Positions 14,191 to 19,001 of a DNA stretch of 19,001 nucleotides are shown here, in pieces (the first letter of the stretch is position 1; each line of letters begins with the position of its first letter). The notes beneath the pieces were generated by a model, which did not search any database, was not told the DNA's origin, and was given only the letters and a program-made list of their open reading frames with translations. A program made the translations under genes and the position numbers. The DNA comes from Clostridium sp. CAG:590 (GTDB lineage Bacteria; Bacillota; Clostridia; Lachnospirales; Lachnospiraceae). The stretch is taken from NCBI GenBank assembly GCA_000431135.1, contig HF987862.1, positions 28,426 through 47,426 of the forward strand. Direction: 5' to 3'.

Positions 14191-14256
14191 GGTTACGAAG
14201 CCCAACAAAATCGTATTAATAGAGGTTACGAAGCCTATCAAAATCGTATTAATAAA
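14191..14256 (+). repeat. Two 33-nt tandem repeats of the antitoxin RNA
   Basis: Both units begin GGTTACGAAGCC and share CAAAATCGTATTAATA; 30 of 33 bases agree. The differences are C/T at unit position 13, A/T at position 15 and G/A at position 32. The base just before each unit (G14190, A14223) pairs with position 13 (C14203, T14236), so pairing is kept in both copies. The unit length is a multiple of three, which creates a spurious repetitive peptide frame through the RNA. Confidence 0.95.
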
Positions 14257-14289
14257 AGGAACAGGTTCTGCTTGTTCCTTTTATTGTTT
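14253..14289 (+). terminator. Terminator between toxI repeats and toxN
   Basis: Arms TAAAAGGAACA (14253-14263) and TGTTCCTTTTA (14273-14283) pair perfectly, and a T-rich tail follows. In type III systems this terminator is leaky, so antitoxin RNA is made in excess and only some transcripts reach the toxin. Confidence 0.88.
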
Positions 14290-14301
14290 AGGAGATATTA
14301 C

Positions 14302-14826
14302 ATGAAATGGATAAATGTTAATGAAAAGTACCTGGATTATTTGAGAGCCTTTGAGGGACGTATTCCGCGTACTGATTATGGATCGGATAAGTATAAGCCG
14401 TTTTTTGGCATTTTATTTGAAACAGAGGATTTTTACTATATTACACAGGTGTCTCATGCACAACCTAGACATCAAAAAATGAAAAAGCAACCCGATTTCT
14501 TTAAAATATATGATCCGCAGGTATTGTCGAGATTGATAGCGGTTGTAAATCTGAATTATATGTTTCCAATTCCAAAGAATGAGGTAACTCCTTTTGTTAA
14601 GAAGGATATTGGTACATATAGAACTTTTAAGTCAGAAGAAGAGAAAAGCAAGTACATTGACTTATTAGATTCTGAAATGAAAATGATTAATACCATGAAT
14701 TTATCTGACGCAGCGAAAGATTTATACGAGAAAAAGTATGCTTTTCCGGATTCTAGAGTTTCTCAAAGATGCTTGGATTACAAAGTATTGGAAGAATATG
14801 CAAAAAAATGGAAAATTGAAAAATAA
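14302..14826 (+). CDS. toxN: ToxN/AbiQ-family endoribonuclease toxin (type III TA)
   Basis: This is a sequence-selective RNase toxin, kept inactive by the repeat RNA and in several known cases able to abort phage infection. The ATG at 14302 has AGGAGA six bases upstream. A longer frame from 14173 reads through the repeats and terminator and is an artefact. The 174 residues fit the family. Family features are the N-terminal MKWINVNEKYLDYLRAFEGRIP, a first core strand PFFGILFE (33-40), the active-site region VSHAQPRHQKMKKQPDFFKI (50-69; Ser51 would match the Ser of the TSPKKWH motif in ToxN), and VNLNYMFPIP (82-91), matching INLKFMIPI. A C-terminal helix LDYKVLEEYAKKW is also present. I recognise it by resemblance to ToxN/AbiQ together with the repeats upstream. 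Which subfamily (ToxN, CptN or TenpN) is undecided. Confidence 0.9.
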   Translation: MKWINVNEKYLDYLRAFEGRIPRTDYGSDKYKPFFGILFETEDFYYITQVSHAQPRHQKMKKQPDFFKIYDPQVLSRLIAVVNLNYMFPIPKNEVTPFVKKDIGTYRTFKSEEEKSKYIDLLDSEMKMINTMNLSDAAKDLYEKKYAFPDSRVSQRCLDYKVLEEYAKKWKIEK

Positions 14827-14834
14827 AAATGCAA

Positions 14835-14876
14835 AGGCACTATGGAAAATGAATGCACTCCATAGTGTCTGTTTTT
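14835..14876 (+). terminator. Terminator of the toxIN-like locus
   Basis: Arms GGCACTATGG (14836-14845) and CCATAGTGTC (14860-14869) pair with one G-U, and TGTTTTT follows, closely behind the toxN stop codon. Confidence 0.85.
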
Positions 14877-14947
14877 GGTTTGTACCAATCTGTGGTGAGG
14901 ATTTCTCATGGGATAACTATGAGGTTGTAAAATAGTACATTTGTATG

Positions 14948-14987
14948 AAAAAGTCAGCATTTTTGCAAAAAAGTGTTGATTTTTTTC
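14948..14987 (+). terminator. Second hairpin with T run, before the MacAB-type operon
   Basis: AAAAAGTCAGCA (14948-14959) pairs with TGTTGATTTTTT (14974-14985) with two G-U pairs and is followed by T. The loop is itself nearly palindromic (TTTTTGCAAAAA). The 3' arm contains the -35 box of the next promoter. Confidence 0.6.
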
Positions 14988-15004
14988 GTGTACTGCTGTA
15001 TTAT
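14976..15004 (+). promoter_or_regulatory. Promoter of the MacAB-type efflux operon
   Basis: The -35 TTGATT (14976-14981), 17-base spacer and -10 TATTAT (14999-15004) form a good sigma-A promoter 66 bases before the ATPase gene. Confidence 0.65.
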
Positions 15005-15069
15005 TACGATAATACAATAAGGCAAAAGGATATATTCTTATAAAAGAATATTAGCAGAAAGGGAAAGAG

Positions 15070-15759
15070 ATGGACGCATTAATTGATGTGAAGGATATGT
15101 ATAAGATATACAATCCGGGAGAAAATGAAGTCCGGGCATTAGATGGTGTCAGTTTGTCGGTTCATACAGGGGAATTTGTGGCAATCATTGGACATTCCGG
15201 TTCCGGCAAATCAACACTGATGAATATGTTAGGCTGCTTAGATGTTCCAACGAGCGGAACATACATATTGAATGGAAGAGATGTCTCAAGTCTTTCGGAT
15301 AATGAATTATCGGAAGTCAGGAATAATGAGATTGGATTTATCTTTCAGGGTTTCAATCTGATACCGAATCTGACTGCGGTTGAAAATGTAGAACTGCCAC
15401 TTATCTATCGCAAGGTGGATAAGAGTACAAGAAGGAGATTGGCAGAGGAAGCGTTGGAAAAGGTGGGATTGAAGGAACGTATGAAACATAAACCGTCAGA
15501 GATGTCGGGTGGACAGCAGCAGCGAGTTGCAATTGCAAGAGCCATTGCAGCGGCACCGCCTTTGATTCTGGCAGATGAGCCAACCGGTAATCTGGATTCA
15601 AAGTCGACGCAGGATATCATGAATATATTAGATGGATTGAATGAGCAAGGGAATACGATCGTACTGATCACACATGATGATGGAATTGCTGAGAATGCGA
15701 AGAGAGTGGTTCGTATTATGGATGGTAAGATCGAGTCCGATGTGGACAGGACAAGATAG
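15070..15759 (+). CDS. ABC transporter ATP-binding protein, MacB/LolD/YknY type
   Basis: This is the energising subunit of a MacAB-like tripartite-type efflux complex. The ATG at 15070 follows AAAGGGAAAGAG. The 229-residue protein is a single nucleotide-binding domain with Walker A GHSGSGKST (41-49), a Q-loop FQGFNLIPNLTAVENVELPL typical of the MacB/LolD group, signature MSGGQQQR (145-152), Walker B LILADEPTGNLD (165-176) and switch His202 in LITHD. It is the first gene of a three-gene operon and is followed after 14 bases by the membrane fusion protein. Family members export peptides, antibiotics or lipoprotein-like molecules; the substrate here is unknown. No regulator gene lies next to it in this window. 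Confidence 0.95.
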   Translation: MDALIDVKDMYKIYNPGENEVRALDGVSLSVHTGEFVAIIGHSGSGKSTLMNMLGCLDVPTSGTYILNGRDVSSLSDNELSEVRNNEIGFIFQGFNLIPNLTAVENVELPLIYRKVDKSTRRRLAEEALEKVGLKERMKHKPSEMSGGQQQRVAIARAIAAAPPLILADEPTGNLDSKSTQDIMNILDGLNEQGNTIVLITHDDGIAENAKRVVRIMDGKIESDVDRTR

Positions 15760-15773
15760 AGGAGGAGAACAGG

Positions 15774-17360
15774 ATGGATAATAAGAATGAGATAACAGAA
15801 ACAGATCTGGTTGAAGTAGCGATGCCGGAGGTTACATCGGAAGAGAACCCGGAAAGCAAAACGGAAGCTGCAGGAAAGAAACCGGAACGGAAGAAGAAAA
15901 AGATCAGTAAGGGTGCGATTGCAGTAATCGTTGTGGCGGCATTGGTGATCGGTGGCCTTACGGTGAAGACTTTTGTGGATTCTCTTAAGCAGATGAAAGA
16001 AGTGATGGGAGATATTGATTCTAAGACAGATGACAATTTATTTACGGTGGATCGGGAAGATGTCGAGCAGGAACTTACAACGTCCGGAACGGTTGTTGGA
16101 ATCGGAAAGGATGCTTATATTTCGCCGGTAACCGCGAAGGTAGAAGATGTATGTGTAGAAGTTGGTCAGACGGTGCAAAAGGGAGATGTGCTCCTTACAT
16201 ATGATTCATCTGATCTGGGAGACAATTTGACCAAGGTTAAGATTCAGGCACAAAGTGAGAAAGCGGCAGGCGATTCCAACTATGAGGCAGCGGATGAAGC
16301 GGCAGAAAAAGCCGGAAGTGCACAGAAAAAAGTGAAGAAGTTAGAGAAAGAGGTTGCTTCGTTAAAGAAGGATGCCGAGAAATTAAGTGACAGTATTACG
16401 TCTTATCAGGATAAGATGGAAGAGACCGAGGCTCAGAATGCCAAGGAGACAGAGAAGGCGGCAACGCCGAATGAACAGGGGACAACGAGAGAACCGAATC
16501 TTCAGGACACTAAGGAATTAAAACAGACAATTCGTGATCTTAATAAGAAACTCAATAAGAAGAATGAGGCTCTTTCTGAGAAACAATCACAGTTGGCGGA
16601 ACAACAGTCAATTGTGGCTGCCAACAAAGATGTGAAAGTCTCCGAGAGTACAAAGGCACAATTAGCAGCATCCAATGAACTCTCCAATTTGAATGTCAGT
16701 GAGGCAGAGAAGTCGTTAAGTCAGGCAGAGGCAGGACTCACGGCAAATGCAGATGGTATTGTGGAATCTGTAGACGTGGTACAAGGTGCATATGCAAATG
16801 AGACACAGACGGTTATGACGATCATCAAGAGTGATGAGATTGGTGTGGAATTTACAATATCAAAGGACGATCTTGGATATATCTCAAATGGACAGACGGC
16901 AAGAGTTGTGATCGGCAATAATGAATATGAAGGAACTGTTGAATTTGTAAGCCGTGTAGCAAGTATGGATGCAACATCCGCAACTGCAAAAACAACAGGT
17001 GGCAATATCAAAGGGCGTATCCGTATCAAGAATCCGGATGGTAACATTTATATTGGTGTGTCTGCAAAGGCATATATTTTCATAGGAAAGGCGGATAAAG
17101 CACTTGTGATTCCATATGAAGCACTTTGTACGGACATTGATGGCGATTATGTGTATGTTGTGGACAAAAACAATAAGATTCAGAGAAAAGATGTGAAAGT
17201 AGGAATCTATTCCGATGAATATTATGAGGTGACAGAAGGAATGGCAGAGGGTGATAAAGTCATCCGTAATGTGACAAAGGATATGAAGCCGGGGGATGAG
17301 TATGTACCGGAGACGGCGGCATCAGCGGTAGCACCGGGTATAGTAACAGTAACAGAATAG
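15774..17360 (+). CDS. Membrane fusion (periplasmic-adaptor-like) protein, MacA/YknX type
   Basis: This is the extracytoplasmic adaptor of the ABC efflux complex. The ATG at 15774 has GGAGGAGA upstream. At 528 residues it is longer than most MacA proteins. Residues 1-46 are a charged cytoplasmic segment rich in E and K, and a membrane anchor lies at about 47-67. The first half of the lipoyl-like domain is about 113-146 (VEDVCVEVGQTVQKGDVLLTYDSSDL). A long coiled coil runs about 150-320, broken near 225-245 by a Pro/Thr/Gln-rich turn. The second lipoyl half is about 322-350 (TANADGIVESVDVVQGAYANETQTVMTI), and a beta-barrel and membrane-proximal domain follow. The anchor plus coiled coil fits single-membrane bacteria, where the protein probably spans the wall. 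It ends ten bases before the permease gene. Confidence 0.93.
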   Translation: MDNKNEITETDLVEVAMPEVTSEENPESKTEAAGKKPERKKKKISKGAIAVIVVAALVIGGLTVKTFVDSLKQMKEVMGDIDSKTDDNLFTVDREDVEQELTTSGTVVGIGKDAYISPVTAKVEDVCVEVGQTVQKGDVLLTYDSSDLGDNLTKVKIQAQSEKAAGDSNYEAADEAAEKAGSAQKKVKKLEKEVASLKKDAEKLSDSITSYQDKMEETEAQNAKETEKAATPNEQGTTREPNLQDTKELKQTIRDLNKKLNKKNEALSEKQSQLAEQQSIVAANKDVKVSESTKAQLAASNELSNLNVSEAEKSLSQAEAGLTANADGIVESVDVVQGAYANETQTVMTIIKSDEIGVEFTISKDDLGYISNGQTARVVIGNNEYEGTVEFVSRVASMDATSATAKTTGGNIKGRIRIKNPDGNIYIGVSAKAYIFIGKADKALVIPYEALCTDIDGDYVYVVDKNNKIQRKDVKVGIYSDEYYEVTEGMAEGDKVIRNVTKDMKPGDEYVPETAASAVAPGIVTVTE

Positions 17361-17370
17361 GAGGCCATTT

Positions 17371-18606
17371 ATGGGACAACTTGGTGAATATGTGAAGATG
17401 GCTCTTAAGAATATCTGGGCCAATAAAGTGCGTACATTCCTTACCATGTTAGGTATCATTATTGGTATCTCTTCGGTTATCCTTATCATTTCAATTGGTA
17501 ATGGTGCCACGGGCATGATATCGGAACAGCTGGGAAGTATCGGCAAGGGACAGATTGCATTCTATATTACGGACTATCAGGACAAATACTATATTACGGA
17601 AGAAGATATGGATGCCATTGCGAAGATGGATGGCATCAAAGCAGTTACCACACAGATGGTGCTGGAGGGAACAACACGGACGAGAAAAGATGATTTTTCT
17701 GCTTCGGTGATAGCAACGGATGCATCGGCATTTACATTTGATGAGAGTACATTCGTGAAGGGCGCTGCGTACACAGATAGTGAAGCGGAAAGTGGCAAAC
17801 CGGTTTGTGTGATCAGTGAAGACGATGCAATGAAACTGTTTGGATCTACGAATGTGGTTGGACTGGATCTTAATCTGACGCTGTGGGAGGGGTCGGAAAT
17901 GACAGTTACAATTGTCGGTGTCACGGAGTCAGAGGATAAGAATGCAGTTACTGCAATGTATGGAGATCCTACGGTTCAGATCACTCTTCCTCCAATGGCG
18001 GTTACGGCGGCAGTTGGCATTGATATTTCAAATGAGATCAGCGATTTCTATGTGCTGAAGAATGATGATGCAGATGCAGCTGCAGTATGTAAAGAAGTTA
18101 TCGATTATCTGGAAACGAAGCATCACGCAAAGGGTAAGGAGATCTATAACTATCAGAGCTTTGATGATATCATGGCAACGGTTAATCAGGTGATCCAGCT
18201 GATCACGGTATTCGTGGCATTTGTGGCATCCGTATCTTTGCTGGTTGGTGGTATCGGCGTAATGAACATTATGCTTGTATCGGTTACGGAACGGACGAGA
18301 GAGATCGGTATCCGCAAAGCACTCGGAGCGAAGACCGGTTCGATTACCGTTCAGTTTCTTGCGGAGTCTGCATTTATTACGTTGATCGGTGGTCTGATCG
18401 GAATTCTGTTCGGCGTATTGGGAGCGTGGATCATCGCCGGTATTATCGGTACGATTGTGCCGAATATGCATTTTGCACCGGCATTGAGTGTCAGTACAGT
18501 ATTGCTTGCATCGGCATTTTCTTCCGGTGTCGGAATCCTGTTTGGTGTGTATCCGGCAAGAAAGGCGGCGAAGCTGAGTCCGATTGAGGCATTGCGGAGA
18601 AATTAG
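17371..18606 (+). CDS. ABC transporter permease, MacB/YknZ (FtsX-like) type
   Basis: This is the membrane subunit of the efflux system. The ATG at 17371 follows AGGAGG by a normal distance. It has 411 residues and four membrane spans in the MacB pattern. Span 1 is near 22-43 (RTFLTMLGIIIGISSVILII). A large extracytoplasmic MacB-PCD domain (about 45-275) follows. Three C-terminal spans form the FtsX domain, with the hallmark GGIGVMNIMLVSVTERTREIGIRKALGAK (about 293-321) after the second span and a final YPARKAAKLSPIEALR. It lacks a fused ATPase, as in YknYZ rather than Gram-negative MacB. It completes the operon. I see no convincing terminator between its stop and the next promoter. Confidence 0.95.
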   Translation: MGQLGEYVKMALKNIWANKVRTFLTMLGIIIGISSVILIISIGNGATGMISEQLGSIGKGQIAFYITDYQDKYYITEEDMDAIAKMDGIKAVTTQMVLEGTTRTRKDDFSASVIATDASAFTFDESTFVKGAAYTDSEAESGKPVCVISEDDAMKLFGSTNVVGLDLNLTLWEGSEMTVTIVGVTESEDKNAVTAMYGDPTVQITLPPMAVTAAVGIDISNEISDFYVLKNDDADAAAVCKEVIDYLETKHHAKGKEIYNYQSFDDIMATVNQVIQLITVFVAFVASVSLLVGGIGVMNIMLVSVTERTREIGIRKALGAKTGSITVQFLAESAFITLIGGLIGILFGVLGAWIIAGIIGTIVPNMHFAPALSVSTVLLASAFSSGVGILFGVYPARKAAKLSPIEALRRN

Positions 18607-18631
18607 ATAATAGAATTTTTTAAAATAGTAT

Positions 18632-18660
18632 TTGCCCTTCATAAAAATGTGTATTATGAT
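18632..18660 (+). promoter_or_regulatory. Promoter before the BspA-like gene
   Basis: The -35 TTGCCC (18632-18637), 17-base spacer and -10 TATGAT (18655-18660) fit a moderate sigma-A promoter 56 bases before the start codon. Confidence 0.5.
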
Positions 18661-18716
18661 AGAATTAGTCAAAGAAGATATATCGTAACACATACATATG
18701 AGGGGTGAATTGATTT

Positions 18717-18932
18717 ATGCAATATTTAGATCAAGATAGAAGACAACTATATATTGATATTAACCGGGTAATGTTAATATTATTTCTGATTATTATATGC
18801 AAAGGAAACGTACAGGCGGCAAATGTGCAATATTCGGGATATTGTGGCTACGCATCGGCATTTAAAAGTGTTAGGTGGAACTATGCAGATGGAGTGCTTA
18901 CAATTTCAGGGGAAGGAGACATGGCAGATTAA
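18717..18932 (+). CDS. N-terminal fragment of a secreted BspA-like (leucine-rich repeat) protein, frame broken
   Basis: The ATG at 18717 follows GAGGGGTGA by eight bases. Residues 17-35 look like a signal peptide core with a cleavage site (RVMLILFLIIICKGNVQA, then ANVQYSG). The mature part SGYCGYASAFKSVRWNYADGVLTISGEGDMAD resembles the first module of BspA-like surface proteins, where a CG...W...L.DG.LTISG.GDM motif comes before leucine-rich repeats. The frame stops at TAA 18930-18932 after only 71 residues, far too short for such a protein. Removing one T at 18929-18930 joins GDMAD to a frame that stays open to the window end. The gene is probably a frameshifted pseudogene, a phase-variable gene or a sequencing error. 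Confidence 0.65.
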   Translation: MQYLDQDRRQLYIDINRVMLILFLIIICKGNVQAANVQYSGYCGYASAFKSVRWNYADGVLTISGEGDMAD

Positions 18933-19001
18933 CTTTATGGGCAATCATCAAAATGAAACTTGGTGGTTGCCTGCTTTTTTGCAATTCCGGCAAAGCAGGA
19001 A
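18931..19001 (+). pseudogene. Continuation of the BspA-like protein in a shifted frame, running off the window
   Basis: From base 18931 the frame reads NFMGNHQNETWWLPAFLQF followed by RQSR, with no stop to the end. In BspA-like proteins the GDM motif is usually followed by a short Trp/Pro-containing loop and then a (Y/F)RxSIK-type segment. This translation fits that better than the other two frames, one of which soon stops. Confidence 0.5.

Larger units (their letters stand above)
14167..14289 (+). ncRNA. toxI: ToxI-like RNA antitoxin (type III toxin-antitoxin)
   Basis: This short RNA runs from the predicted transcript start to the terminator in front of toxN. It carries two 33-nt tandem repeats (14191-14223 and 14224-14256) plus a degenerate partial copy just upstream. 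In the known ToxIN, AbiQ and CptIN systems, the toxin itself cuts the repeat RNA into single units that fold as pseudoknots and bind and block the toxin. Each repeat here begins with a stem-loop (GGTT-ACGA-AGCC) followed by an A-rich single-stranded part, the general plan of such antitoxins. The gene order promoter, repeats, leaky terminator, toxin matches the type III layout exactly. The RNA ends are inferred. Confidence 0.85.

Noticed and set aside
14191..14256. CRISPR-like direct repeats
   Set aside because: The units are directly adjacent with no spacers, only two full copies exist, there are no cas genes, and the toxN context explains them.
14173..14301. N-terminal extension of the toxin gene made of repeated GYEA.QNRIN units
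   Set aside because: It is the 33-nt RNA repeats read in one frame (33 is a multiple of three), continued through the terminator hairpin. No ribosome site precedes 14173, while a good one precedes 14302, where ToxN homology begins.
18028..18693. 221-codon reading frame on the - strand opposite the permease
   Set aside because: The product is rich in Arg, Cys, His and Asp without domains. It is the complement of a strongly supported FtsX-like permease gene.

Overview
The window looks like the chromosome of a low-GC Gram-positive anaerobe, most likely Lachnospiraceae (Clostridia). The reasons are AGGAGG-type ribosome binding sites before nearly every gene, consensus sigma-A promoters, many intrinsic terminators, a PTS/BglG sugar module, a YtrA-type GntR/ABC operon, a DUF4143-type ATPase and a BspA-like surface-protein fragment. 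All recognised genes are on the + strand. No tRNA, rRNA, transposase or CRISPR array was seen.

Layout. 1-717: 3' part of a GHKL sensor kinase. 727-5286: an aryl-beta-glucoside operon (licT-type antiterminator, PTS EIIBCA, GH1 6-phospho-beta-glucosidase) with two ribonucleic antiterminator (RAT)/terminator switches, one at the promoter and one between the regulator and the transporter. 5409-6810: a lone AAA ATPase of the DUF4143 type. 6874-9776: a ytrA-like operon (GntR regulator, ABC ATPase, two ABC-2 permeases) with a palindromic operator over its -10 box. 9776-11813: a lipoprotein, an ECF-type sigma factor and a membrane anti-sigma-like protein. The lipoprotein and the anti-sigma-like protein share the same extracytoplasmic domain. 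The lipoprotein gene has an amber codon where its sister has Trp. 11814-12201: a gene-free stretch with two strong hairpins. 12202-13913: a TVP38/DedA-type membrane protein and a family 4 glycosyltransferase.

14133-14876: the most notable find, a compact type III toxin-antitoxin locus of the ToxIN/AbiQ kind. It has a promoter, two 33-nt tandem repeats (the RNA antitoxin), an attenuating terminator, and then a ToxN-family endoribonuclease gene. The repeats form a small stem-loop, and one base pair differs between the two copies in a compensatory way (G-C in one, A-U in the other). Imperfect direct repeats flank the module, which suggests acquisition by insertion.

14948-18606: a MacAB/YknXYZ-type ABC efflux operon (ATPase, membrane fusion protein, FtsX-like permease). 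18632-19001: promoter and N-terminal fragment of a secreted BspA-like protein. Its reading frame is broken after 71 codons but continues in another frame to the window edge.

All functional calls come from reading motifs and gene order only. No database search or structure prediction was run.
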